A stretch of DNA of 56,803 bases, taken from NCBI RefSeq assembly GCF_025291715.1, contig NZ_JAMBIZ010000023.1, forward strand, positions 1 to 56,803, read 5' to 3'. Shown one piece after another: positions 41,716 to 50,240 of this stretch. The DNA is from Metasolibacillus sp. (GTDB lineage Bacteria; Bacillota; Bacilli; Bacillales_A; Planococcaceae). The notes below the pieces were generated by a model. The model did not search any database, was not told the DNA's origin, and saw only the letters and a program-made list of their open reading frames with translations. The position numbers and the translations under genes are program-made. Each line of letters starts with the position of its first letter. The first letter of the stretch is position 1.

Positions 41716-43440
41716 ATGAAAACAGTGTTTGCTTATGTCAAGCCGTATAAATGGCCTGCCATCATTGCACTCATCTTAATGTTAATTGAATTATTCGTAG
41801 AGCTTGTGCAGCCATTAATTATGGCAAAGATTATAGATGATGGTATTTTAGTACAAGATGGGCAAGCTGTGTGGCATTGGGGTTTAGTCATGTTTGCACT
41901 ATCAATGTTAGCACTAATTGTAGGGGTGACAAATTCCTATTTTGCTTCACATGCTGCGCAAAGCTTTAGCTATGATTTACGCAATGCGTTATTTAGTAGA
42001 ATTCAGTCGTTTACAATGGCGACGTATTTAAAATTTCCAACGTCTAGCTTAATTACGCGTTTAACGAGCGATATTACTCAAGTGCAAAACGTTTTCTTTA
42101 TGAGCTTGCGCATTATGCTACGCGCGCCATTGATGGTCGTTGGAAGCATGATCATGGCCTTTGTCGTCAATGCGAAAATTGCGCTATTTTTAATTATCGG
42201 TGCACCATTTTTAATATTTTTCCTTGTTATTATGGTAAAGCGAGGTGTAGCGTATTTTAGTGAGGTGCAAGGGCGTCTTGATCGTGTCAATCGTGTGCTA
42301 CAAGAGAGCTTGCAGGCGATGCGCTTAGTAAAAGCATACATGCGAGGTCAGTATGAGGAGAGCCGCTTTAACCGCGTGGCAGAAGCCTTAAAAATTGATA
42401 CGGTGAAAGCTCTGCGCACGATGGAGCTGATTATGCCGATTTTGCTTTTAGTGATGAATGTCAGCCTGCTTGCAGTGCTTTGGTTCGGAGCTGCAGAAGT
42501 AAGCAGTAGCAATGCACAGGTAGGGGATTTAGTCGCAATCGTCAACTATGCAATGCGCATGACAGGCTCATTTTCGATGTTTGCTTTTATCATCATTGCG
42601 CTTGCTCGTGCGAAGGCATCAGCAGAGCGTATGGAGGAAATTTTACTTGTTGAAGAGGGGCTTGAGGTGCGTACAGGACAAGCAATAGAGCTTGACGCAG
42701 CTGAATTAGGAACAGTGCGTTTTGATAATGTGTCATTTGCTTATAATGAAGAGCAAACTGTTATACATAATGTATCTTTTGATGTAAAGCAAGGCGAGAA
42801 GCTAGCGATTATGGGAGCAACAGGAGCAGGAAAGTCGACGCTACTCAATTTAATTCCACGCTTTTACGAAGCGACAGATGGTCACGTTTTAGTAAATGGT
42901 CGAGATGTGAAAGCATGGGATTTAGATGATTTACGGGCAATGATTGGCTTTGTACCACAGCAGTCATTACTTTTCACAGGCTCAATTTTGGAAAATGTGA
43001 GCTGGGGGAAAATCGAGGCAAGTTTAACAGAGGTCGAAATGGCAGCGGCACAGGCTCAAATACATGAGTCTGTTGAAAGCTTCCCAAATGCATATGAGAC
43101 GCGTGTTGGACAAAAGGGCGTAAATTTATCTGGTGGGCAGAAGCAACGTTTATCGATTGCACGTGCTTTGATTCGCAAATCGCAAATACTGCTATTAGAT
43201 GATAGTACATCTGCGCTTGATGTAAAAACGGAGGCAGCGTTATGGGATGCTCTAGAGGAAGAGCATGCAACGATGCTTGTTGTAACGCAGAAAATCCGTA
43301 CAGCACAAGGAGCGGACCGTATTTTACTTTTAGATGCAGGGCGAGTTGTAGGCTTTGGTAGCCATGATGAACTATTACAAACAAGTGAGCTATATAGAAA
43401 GATTGCACAATCACAGCAGGAACAGGGGGATGCACAATGA
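41716..43440 (+). CDS. ABC exporter half, degenerate ATPase site (YheI/BmrC-like)
   Basis: A 574-aa half-transporter with six membrane helices (to about residue 310) and a nucleotide-binding domain. Walker A is GATGAGKST with Lys near 372 and the signature is LSGGQKQR. Walker B reads LLLDDSTSALD: the catalytic Glu position is Asp496. This is the non-consensus site of heterodimeric exporters. The partner gene overlaps by the ATGA motif. Similar pairs (BmrCD/YheIH, YknUV) export drugs or lipids. The ATG at 41716 follows SD AAGGGGTG; the earlier TTG is not favoured. Confidence 0.92.
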   Translation: MKTVFAYVKPYKWPAIIALILMLIELFVELVQPLIMAKIIDDGILVQDGQAVWHWGLVMFALSMLALIVGVTNSYFASHAAQSFSYDLRNALFSRIQSFTMATYLKFPTSSLITRLTSDITQVQNVFFMSLRIMLRAPLMVVGSMIMAFVVNAKIALFLIIGAPFLIFFLVIMVKRGVAYFSEVQGRLDRVNRVLQESLQAMRLVKAYMRGQYEESRFNRVAEALKIDTVKALRTMELIMPILLLVMNVSLLAVLWFGAAEVSSSNAQVGDLVAIVNYAMRMTGSFSMFAFIIIALARAKASAERMEEILLVEEGLEVRTGQAIELDAAELGTVRFDNVSFAYNEEQTVIHNVSFDVKQGEKLAIMGATGAGKSTLLNLIPRFYEATDGHVLVNGRDVKAWDLDDLRAMIGFVPQQSLLFTGSILENVSWGKIEASLTEVEMAAAQAQIHESVESFPNAYETRVGQKGVNLSGGQKQRLSIARALIRKSQILLLDDSTSALDVKTEAALWDALEEEHATMLVVTQKIRTAQGADRILLLDAGRVVGFGSHDELLQTSELYRKIAQSQQEQGDAQ

Positions 43441-45248
43441 AATTCCTTGAAAAACCTTTTGGCTACGAGCGTGTACTGACAAAGGAAGATTTGCAGCAAG
43501 TAACGAAAAAGAAAAAAGGGCCACGTGCAAATGATTGGAAGTCAGTGCTAGCCCGTATTTGGAAAATCGTTGATGAGCAACGTTTCTTATTAGTGATGGT
43601 CTTAGTGATGGTTGTAATGAGCTCAGCTTTAGCTTTAATTGGTCCATTTTTAATTGGGAAAATTATTGATGAATATATTGTGCCAGGTCAATTTGAAGGC
43701 ATGCTATGGATGGTTGGCATTTTAATTATCATTTACATTGTCTTGTCGATATCGCTCTATTTACAAAACTATTGGATGATTGGTATTGCACAGCAAACGA
43801 TTTATCGTATGCGTGTAGGTGTTTTTAATAAATTACTGCGCCTGCCGATTAGCTTTTTTGATAAAAGGCAGCATGGGGAGCTAATGAGCCGTGCAACGAA
43901 CGATATTGAGACGGTCAGCTCAACATTAAATAGCGCATTTATTCAAGTGTTTTCAAGCGTGCTCACTTTAACAGGGACGCTGCTAGTGATGCTCTATTTA
44001 AGCCCGTTGCTAACTTTGCTAACGATGAGTATTATACCTGCTATGTTTATTGCGATGCGTTGGATTACGCGCAGAACAGGTAAGCTTTTTAAAGAGCAGC
44101 AGGCAGCGGTCGGTGCGTTAAATGGTATGATTGAGGAAACGATATCAGGACAGCGTATCGTCAAAGCATTTTCACAGGAAGAGCGTGTGAAGGCGGAGTT
44201 TCAGGAAAAAAGCGCGCGCCTTCGTTTAGTCGGCTTTTGGGCTCTAGCTTATTCAGGCTACATTCCAAAGGTAATGAATACACTGAACAATGCGAGCTTT
44301 GCAATTGTTGCAGGGGTTGGAGGCTTGCTTGCAATCAATAACCATGTTTCAATTGGTGTTATCGTTATTTTTACGGAGTATGCAAGGCAGTTTACACGCC
44401 CGCTAAATGATTTAGCGAACCAGTTCAATACAGTGCTATCGGCTATTGCTGGGGCGGAGCGTGTATTTGCTATTATGGACGAAGCGGATGAAGTGGAGAC
44501 GGGGCATATTGGTAAGGAGCAGCAACTAAAGGGAGCAGTTGCCTTTCAGCATGTTTCGTTTAAATATGAACAGGCAGAGGAGGCACACACACTACGTGAT
44601 GTCAGCTTTGTTGTTAAGCCAGGACAGACAGCTGCTTTAGTTGGGGCAACAGGTGCTGGCAAAACGACAATTATGCAGCTAATTTCTCGCTTTTATGATA
44701 CAAATGAGGGGGCAGTATTGTTTGATGGGGTAGATGTGCGTGATTTTACACGTGAGGCATTACGCAGTCAAATGGCATTTGTTTTACAGGAACCGTTTTT
44801 ATTTGAAGCGACGGTTTATGAAAACATTCGCTATGGTCGTTTAGATGCGACAAATGAAGAAATCGAAGAGGCTGCTAAAAAGGCCAATGCACATGATTTT
44901 ATTATGAAATTACCACAAGGCTATAATACATTGTTAACTGCTGATGGAAGTGAAATATCACAAGGACAAAAGCAATTATTATCAATTGCACGTGCCTTTG
45001 TAGCAGACCCTGTCATTTTATTGTTAGATGAGGCGACGAGCAGCATTGATACAGTGACAGAAATGAAAATTCAAGAGGCGCTTGAAGTGCTAATGGAGGG
45101 ACGTACAAGCTTTGTTATTGCGCATCGCTTGAATACGATTCGCAATGCGGATGTCGTCTTTGTTATGCAAAAAGGAGAGCTTGTTGAGGCGGGCTCACAG
45201 CAGGAACTTATTGCGAAAAACGGTATTTATGCTTCGATGGTTAATTAG
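43437..45248 (+). CDS. ABC exporter half, consensus ATPase site (YheH/BmrD-like)
   Basis: A 603-aa half-transporter: a ~30-residue cytoplasmic extension, six helices and an ATPase domain. Walker A is GATGAGKTT (Lys near 408), the signature is SQGQKQLL (a variant of LSGGQ), and Walker B is LLLDEATSSID with catalytic Glu532. It forms a heterodimer with the preceding protein. In such pairs the canonical Glu of this subunit works opposite the partner's normal LSGGQ. The start overlaps the upstream stop (ATGA), giving equal synthesis by coupling. Confidence 0.92.
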   Translation: MKFLEKPFGYERVLTKEDLQQVTKKKKGPRANDWKSVLARIWKIVDEQRFLLVMVLVMVVMSSALALIGPFLIGKIIDEYIVPGQFEGMLWMVGILIIIYIVLSISLYLQNYWMIGIAQQTIYRMRVGVFNKLLRLPISFFDKRQHGELMSRATNDIETVSSTLNSAFIQVFSSVLTLTGTLLVMLYLSPLLTLLTMSIIPAMFIAMRWITRRTGKLFKEQQAAVGALNGMIEETISGQRIVKAFSQEERVKAEFQEKSARLRLVGFWALAYSGYIPKVMNTLNNASFAIVAGVGGLLAINNHVSIGVIVIFTEYARQFTRPLNDLANQFNTVLSAIAGAERVFAIMDEADEVETGHIGKEQQLKGAVAFQHVSFKYEQAEEAHTLRDVSFVVKPGQTAALVGATGAGKTTIMQLISRFYDTNEGAVLFDGVDVRDFTREALRSQMAFVLQEPFLFEATVYENIRYGRLDATNEEIEEAAKKANAHDFIMKLPQGYNTLLTADGSEISQGQKQLLSIARAFVADPVILLLDEATSSIDTVTEMKIQEALEVLMEGRTSFVIAHRLNTIRNADVVFVMQKGELVEAGSQQELIAKNGIYASMVN

Positions 45249-45266
45249 ATGAAAGAAGGGAAAGAA

Positions 45267-46139
45267 ATGAGCTTTTCAACGGTGACAGTATCATTTCCTG
45301 TTGATATGGAAACATTTGAAGAAATGCGTGCTCTATGTTCAGAAGCAGGGCAGGCGGATAATGTACGCTATGAGCTGATTATGAATTTACAGGCTGCTAA
45401 AAATTATGAAATGTCTGGCTTTTGTGTGCTTGCCTATGACGATGAGCAAAATCAGCTGATTGGCTTAGCAAGTGCGATTGATATGATGGGCTTACATACT
45501 TATGAATGGTCAATTGTTGTAGCACCAGCATATCGCCAAAAGGGGATTGGTCAATCTTTATTGCAGGAAGTGTATAACGGGCTAGCTGTGCGTGGAGCGG
45601 ATGGCACACTTGCCTTAACATTTGAAGAAGGACCGTATGGCGCACAATTTTTAAAGAACAATGGCTATAGTTATAGCTTTTCTGAGGCGACATTGCAAGG
45701 GGCAGCGCAATCTGCTGAGCGACCTGACAATATAGAAATTCGTCGCTATGAAGAGGCAGATCGAGAAATGCTCGTAGCAATCTTTACTGCAGCATTTGGT
45801 GACACAATGGAAGAAGCACACGATTTAATCGATTACAATTCAATCTCTGAACAGCTCACTTTGTGGGTAGCAGTGCTGGAAAATCAAGTTGTTGGTACTG
45901 TGACGACACGTCAAGAGGAGTCTGTTCAATGGCTAACAGCATTAGCAGTACATCCACAGCATACAGGGCTTGGCATCGGCTCTACATTACTGAAATGGGT
46001 GCAGCAGCTTGCGTTTGATGGGGGGCAGCAGCATGTGTTGTTAGATGTGGAAATAGATAATGCACGTGCGCTGTCTATTTATGAAAAGGCAGGCTTTGTT
46101 AAGGCTTTGCAAATAGATTATTATGTCTATGTAAAATAA
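45267..46139 (+). CDS. Tandem GNAT acetyltransferase
   Basis: A 290-aa protein with two GNAT units. The N-terminal unit has the motif VVAPAYRQKGIGQSLL near residue 90. The C-terminal unit has LAVHPQHTGLGIGSTLLKW near 230 and ends with ALSIYEKAGF, the usual GNAT tail. Both units look intact. Substrate unknown. It lies 18 nt after the ABC exporter gene in the same direction and is probably in its operon, so it could modify the exported compound or simply be co-regulated. SD AGAAGGGA before ATG 45267. Confidence 0.85.
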   Translation: MSFSTVTVSFPVDMETFEEMRALCSEAGQADNVRYELIMNLQAAKNYEMSGFCVLAYDDEQNQLIGLASAIDMMGLHTYEWSIVVAPAYRQKGIGQSLLQEVYNGLAVRGADGTLALTFEEGPYGAQFLKNNGYSYSFSEATLQGAAQSAERPDNIEIRRYEEADREMLVAIFTAAFGDTMEEAHDLIDYNSISEQLTLWVAVLENQVVGTVTTRQEESVQWLTALAVHPQHTGLGIGSTLLKWVQQLAFDGGQQHVLLDVEIDNARALSIYEKAGFVKALQIDYYVYVK

Positions 46140-46179
46140 GCATAATAACGCTTTTTCTATCATATAAATATAGTAAACT

Positions 46180-46213
46180 AAGGCTGTTGGGAAAGGTATC
46201 CAACAGCCTTATC
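46180..46213 (+). terminator. Hairpin terminator of the ABC-GNAT operon
   Basis: Stem AAGGCTGTTGG/CCAACAGCCTT (46180-46190, 46200-46210). The T-run is poor. Confidence 0.6.
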
Positions 46214-46236
46214 ATGATTGAAAAGGAGATTTTATA

Positions 46237-46374
46237 ATGCGTATGCCTGCACTGCCTAGAAGCCGAAATGAAGCAGAAAAAAAGACCATTTTTCAAAAAT
46301 TGCGTAGCAAGCTGCCTCAGAAATGGTTTGCCAAAAAGCCATTTTTTAAAGTGCCGCCACGCCAAAAGTTATAA
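46237..46374 (+). CDS. Small basic protein of unknown function
   Basis: A 45-aa, strongly basic protein (about 14 Lys/Arg) starting MRMPALPRSRNEAEKKTIFQ and ending KVPPRQKL, Pro-rich, without a membrane segment. A good SD, AAAAGGAG, lies 9 nt before the ATG. The stop overlaps the end of the convergent helicase gene by six bases. Its charge suggests a nucleic-acid or ribosome partner, but there is no recognised family. Confidence 0.55.
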   Translation: MRMPALPRSRNEAEKKTIFQKLRSKLPQKWFAKKPFFKVPPRQKL

Positions 46375-48588
46375 TAAGAACGTTTCCTTTGATGGACCAA
46401 CTAAATATAGCTCATGCATCGCACGCGTTAAAGCAACGTATAGTAGCTTACGGTCGATGGCATGGTCGTAAAAGGCGATATCAAAAGCGGCGATAATGAC
46501 TGCATCGAATTCAAGTCCTTTTGCTAAATGACAAGGGACGACAAGCAGTGTCGTTTGATCAATACTAGAATGTTCATTGAGCTCTGCCGCATTTACAGCA
46601 TGGGCTTGTAGCAATGTGACGAATTCCTTCGCCTCCTTTGTCGTTTTACAAATAAGTGCGATAGAGCGATGTCCTGCTGCTTGAATTGATGCATAGAGGT
46701 CTGCAATAGTTGCTGCATCGAAAGCCTGCGCCTGTATAAAGGCTGGCTCTTTTCCATGACGAACAACGGGCTCAACTAATGGCAAATCCTCATCCATTTG
46801 TGCTAATACTTTATTGGCTACTTCCATAATTTCAATTGTCGTTCTATAGCTTTTTTGTAGAGTAGCATATGTTGCTCTTGGGAATAGCTCAAGCACAGGA
46901 TTCCATTCCGTCACAGAACGGTAGCTATGAATACCTTGTGCTAAATCACCAACCATTGTAAACATATCCGTTTCAAGCCCTACCTTTAAAGCAGTGAGCT
47001 GGAATATGCTGTAGTCCTGCACCTCATCAATAAAGACAACGCGCATTTTCCACTTATCATCAATTCCTTTAATACGTGCATGTAAATAGTAGAGAGCTGC
47101 TAAATCTTCAAATGCCCAGCGCTCTTTTTGATGTGCCTGTAAAAACAGCTCCTGTTCATCTAGCGTCCATTCAAGAGCAAGCTCCTGCAACAATGGACGA
47201 TTGGTCACAATATCACGGTAAGCAGCTTTTATTTTTAATTTGCTAAAACGTTTCATATAGGCAGATGTTGTTGTTTTAGCTTCTGCTTTTACTCTTGGTA
47301 TGCGTGCATCGCGTTCGTCAATGTATTTTGTCACAATACGTCGGCGATTTTCGGCATTGCGTATCCCGTTTAAAGCACGTCCGATGGCTTCCTCATAGCG
47401 TGCATTTAATGAATTTAAAATGGCAGTCGTTTTGCGTTTGACCTCTGTTTGAATAACTAATTTAATACGCTCCAACCTTTTTTCAATCGGCATATAAGCA
47501 AATTCCTGTAAAAAGAGCTTTTGTAAATGAGCGCCCCGTATAATGCGGTATTTTTCGATAGATACATCTTCAAACATAGAGGCGAGCTGCTCCTCATAGC
47601 GCCGCACATAGCGCTCCATTATAGCGCGATAGCCAAGTGAGCCCTTTGCCTGTGGAATAGAAAAGGCAGGAAGTGTGGCGCTACTGTTTTCGATAATATG
47701 CTCTAATTGCTCATTCGGATTTTGTAGCTTTAGCTTGATACCAATTGCATTTTGCACATAATCAGCATAGGTCGTTTGACAAATTTTATCGACGCCTAGC
47801 TCTGGCAGAACGTCACCAATGTATTCGATAAACAATTGGCTTGGTGCTAAAATCATGAGCTGCTCAGGCTTGAAGTGCTCGCCCATTGTATAAAGGAAAT
47901 AGGAGATGCGGTGTAGCGCAATAGTCGTTTTTCCACTACCTGCAGCGCCCTGCACTAAAATCGGCTGACGCAAATGCGCACGAATAATTTCATTTTGCTC
48001 CTTTTGAATAGTAGAAACAATTTCCGTTAAGCGTACATCTGCTTTTCCAGCTAATGCCTCCTGCAACAGCTCATCATTTGTCGTTAAATCGACATCGCGA
48101 AAATCGAGCAGCTCTCCTTGCTCAATTTTATATTGCCGCTTGGCAAATAAATGTCCCTCATGCTCCTCATCGCGTACTTGATATGTAACATCGCCTAACC
48201 GTCCATCATAATAAACATTGGCAATAGGTGAGCGCCAATCGATGATAATAGGCTCATTCGTATCCTTGTCAAATAATGAGGTTTTGCCAATATATAAAAA
48301 TTCCTCTTGCTCATCAGTACGCTGGAAATGGATGCGTGCAAAATAAGGCTTTTGCATAACAGCCTCTAATCCTTCTTTTTGTGTACGAGCCATTTCGAAA
48401 AAACGCGCATTCGTTAAAATATTCAAAAAGCTATCACTAGAATCAAGGTATTCAAGGTTTGCCATAGCAGAGCGAATATTTTGCTGTGCTGCCTGTAAAT
48501 CATGTTCAGATGTCGATAAAATATCATACATATAGGCTTTTGTTCGTTCTAACCGTTGTACTTCGTCTTGGTAATCAGGATGTTGCAT
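46369..48588 (-). CDS. helD: HelD-like UvrD/Rep-family helicase
   Basis: A 739-aa superfamily 1 helicase-like ATPase. The N-terminal coiled-coil arm (about 1-75) is typical of HelD, which inserts into RNA polymerase and releases stalled enzyme. Walker A is GAAGSGKTT around residue 215. Walker B is VFIDEVQDYS near 515. Later motifs are GDLAQGIHSYRS, the Arg-containing SYRTT, and VALTRAM near the C-terminus. Length suits Gram-positive HelD (about 740-775). The start at 48588 fits SD TTGGAGG at 10 nt; an ATG three codons earlier is too close. Confidence 0.9.
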   Translation of the reverse strand: MQHPDYQDEVQRLERTKAYMYDILSTSEHDLQAAQQNIRSAMANLEYLDSSDSFLNILTNARFFEMARTQKEGLEAVMQKPYFARIHFQRTDEQEEFLYIGKTSLFDKDTNEPIIIDWRSPIANVYYDGRLGDVTYQVRDEEHEGHLFAKRQYKIEQGELLDFRDVDLTTNDELLQEALAGKADVRLTEIVSTIQKEQNEIIRAHLRQPILVQGAAGSGKTTIALHRISYFLYTMGEHFKPEQLMILAPSQLFIEYIGDVLPELGVDKICQTTYADYVQNAIGIKLKLQNPNEQLEHIIENSSATLPAFSIPQAKGSLGYRAIMERYVRRYEEQLASMFEDVSIEKYRIIRGAHLQKLFLQEFAYMPIEKRLERIKLVIQTEVKRKTTAILNSLNARYEEAIGRALNGIRNAENRRRIVTKYIDERDARIPRVKAEAKTTTSAYMKRFSKLKIKAAYRDIVTNRPLLQELALEWTLDEQELFLQAHQKERWAFEDLAALYYLHARIKGIDDKWKMRVVFIDEVQDYSIFQLTALKVGLETDMFTMVGDLAQGIHSYRSVTEWNPVLELFPRATYATLQKSYRTTIEIMEVANKVLAQMDEDLPLVEPVVRHGKEPAFIQAQAFDAATIADLYASIQAAGHRSIALICKTTKEAKEFVTLLQAHAVNAAELNEHSSIDQTTLLVVPCHLAKGLEFDAVIIAAFDIAFYDHAIDRKLLYVALTRAMHELYLVGPSKETFLL

Positions 48589-48627
48589 GTAGTCCATTCC
48601 TCCAATCGTCTTTTAAGTCAGAAATTT

Positions 48628-48768
48628 ATCATGATTCAGCAGAAAACGCCCACTTCTATAGGTGGTACGATGAATACTTAGATTACCTTTCATTCAGTGC
48701 TGTTCACAAACTTACTGAATCATAATAAAGCCTCCGATGCAATTACGCCAAGGCGTAATTGATCGTAC
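48628..48768. repeat. Dispersed intergenic repeat, copy B (short form)
   Basis: Second copy of the repeat at 17018-17235. It shares ATCATGATTCAG, the CCAC..TATAGGTGG inverted repeat, TACTGAATCATAATAAAGCC and the palindrome AATTACGCCAAGGCGTAATT. It lacks the ~60-base nested hairpin of copy A. It lies between helD (divergent) and the L25 gene. Confidence 0.8.
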
Positions 48769-48804
48769 CAAATTATAGAAGTAATAAGCAAGTAGGAGCT
48801 TGAT

Positions 48805-48830
48805 GTTTAAAAGCAATTCATGCTGGGTAT
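48805..48830 (+). promoter_or_regulatory. Sigma-B (general stress) promoter of ctc
   Basis: GTTTAA (48805-48810), 14 nt, GGGTAT (48825-48830). Both hexamers match the sigma-B consensus and the spacing is correct, 30 nt before the L25/Ctc start codon. B. subtilis ctc is a classical sigma-B gene. Confidence 0.85.
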
Positions 48831-48859
48831 ACATAATAACATAGAAAGGGGAAGATACA

Positions 48860-49462
48860 ATGAGTACAGCTTTAACTACAAATAAACGCACAAAGGGGCA
48901 GCATTCTGCGTTAACGAAGCTACGTCAGCAAGGTGCGATTCCAGGAGTAGTGTACGGCTATCAAGTTGAGTCTACACCAATTTCAATTGATGCAAAGAAA
49001 TTTGCGAAAGCTTTATCTGACAACGGAAGCAATGGTGTTTTTCAGCTGGAGCTAGATGGTAAAAAGGTTAATGCCGTTTTATCAGAAGTACAGCGCGATG
49101 CTTTAAAAGGCTTTGTGAAGCATATTGATTTCCAAGTAATTAATATGTCAGAGGATTTAGAAGTAAATGTCCCAGTTATAACAACAGGTGATTCAGTCGG
49201 TGTAGCAGAAGGCGGATTGTTGTTACAACCGGCTCGTGAGATAACGATTAAAGTAAAGCCGAATGCGATTCCAGAGGCCGTTGAAGTCGATGTAACAAAT
49301 TTAGCAATCGGCTCCTCATTAACAGTTGGCGATATTCGCTCACAGCAAACGTACGATATTTTAAACGCTGATGAGGAAGTGTTGGTTACAGTAGCAGCAC
49401 CAGCTGTTGAGGAAGAAGAACCAGCGGAAGTAGAAGAAACAACGGAAGAAGCAGAAGAATAA
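48860..49462 (+). CDS. ctc: Ribosomal protein L25/general stress protein Ctc
   Basis: A 200-aa 5S-rRNA-binding protein of the L25/TL5/Ctc family. The N-terminal domain (about 1-92) begins STALTTNKRTKG and includes LRQQGAIPGVVYG. The C-terminal TL5 beta-domain (about 98-185) ends in a Glu-rich tail. Two-domain length matches Bacillus Ctc. A perfect sigma-B promoter lies just upstream, so it should be induced by stress. SD AAAGGGGAAG. Confidence 0.95.
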   Translation: MSTALTTNKRTKGQHSALTKLRQQGAIPGVVYGYQVESTPISIDAKKFAKALSDNGSNGVFQLELDGKKVNAVLSEVQRDALKGFVKHIDFQVINMSEDLEVNVPVITTGDSVGVAEGGLLLQPAREITIKVKPNAIPEAVEVDVTNLAIGSSLTVGDIRSQQTYDILNADEEVLVTVAAPAVEEEEPAEVEETTEEAEE

Positions 49463-49466
49463 ATTG

Positions 49467-49521
49467 AAAAACTGTCGGGAAATTAGGCGAGGTTAGCCAC
49501 TATATTTCTCGGCAGTTTTTT
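49467..49521 (+). terminator. Intrinsic terminator (family shared with 13417-13461)
   Basis: Arms AAACTGTCGGGAAAT and ATTTCTCGGCAGTTTTTT around a 20-nt loop. The motif TCGGGAAATTAGGC is identical to that in the terminator at 13417. Confidence 0.8.
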
Positions 49522-49532
49522 GTTTATAAGAA

Positions 49533-50240
49533 TTATCTATGTAATGCTTTTTGCAATGCAGCCAATGAACGAAAGGCGATGGGGCAGTGACTACCATTTG
49601 CCATTATGATTTGGCGCTTTTTAAAATCCACTTCCTTGATATTGTTCAGATGCACTAAAAAGCTTTTATGACAGCGGAAAAAGTCATCACCTAAATTGAT
49701 CTCTTTTAAAGAGCCGTAAAAGGAGTGACAGCCATTACGTTCATATAGTTGGATTTTATGTGGCTGTGTAGCCGTTTCGAAAAAGTAAATATCCTCTATT
49801 TCTATATTTTTGATCTTTTCCCCAATTTTTATTTGAAACCATTTTGTTTGGTCAATTGTACCGAGCTGCTGATATTTCATAAAGGCAGCTTGTAATGCCT
49901 CGGTTAGGTCAGCCTGTATTTGTGCTGGTGAGTCCTTCACGATGAAGTCGAGTGCTGCTAATTTGTATTTAAAAGTTAAGGTTAAATACTGCGCATATGT
50001 TGTAATGAAAATAATATGTGCAAGCGGGTCTCGCTGACGTATTGCTTGTGCAATCTCTAAACCATTCACACTACTATTCAGCTCAATATCAAGTATGTAA
50101 CAATCGGCCGTCTCAGTTGAAGGCTGTGCTGTACATGATACAATTTGAATGCTAGGTGCTTGGAATAAGGCGTAATTTTTGACTGTTTCTACAATAAGCT
50201 GCTGATAGAAGGTATCATCCTCACATATCGCGACGCGCAT
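49533..50240 (-). CDS. LytTR-family response regulator (second system)
   Basis: A 235-aa regulator. The receiver has acidic residues CEDD at 6-9 and phospho-acceptor Asp51 in ILDIEL, with a VKD lysine. The LytTR domain (about 130-232) has FFRCHKSFLVHLNNI. The start at 50240 follows GGGAGGAAG and overlaps the kinase gene by 20 nt, so they are coupled. Paralogue of 1255-1989. A LytTR-type direct repeat lies upstream of this operon at 51515-51544, the probable target. Confidence 0.9.
   Translation of the reverse strand: MRVAICEDDTFYQQLIVETVKNYALFQAPSIQIVSCTAQPSTETADCYILDIELNSSVNGLEIAQAIRQRDPLAHIIFITTYAQYLTLTFKYKLAALDFIVKDSPAQIQADLTEALQAAFMKYQQLGTIDQTKWFQIKIGEKIKNIEIEDIYFFETATQPHKIQLYERNGCHSFYGSLKEINLGDDFFRCHKSFLVHLNNIKEVDFKKRQIIMANGSHCPIAFRSLAALQKALHR

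Noticed and set aside
42974-43499. Two overlapping minus-strand frames (about 150 codons) within the ABC exporter
   Set aside because: Opposite conserved ATPase motifs; no SD and no recognisable protein.
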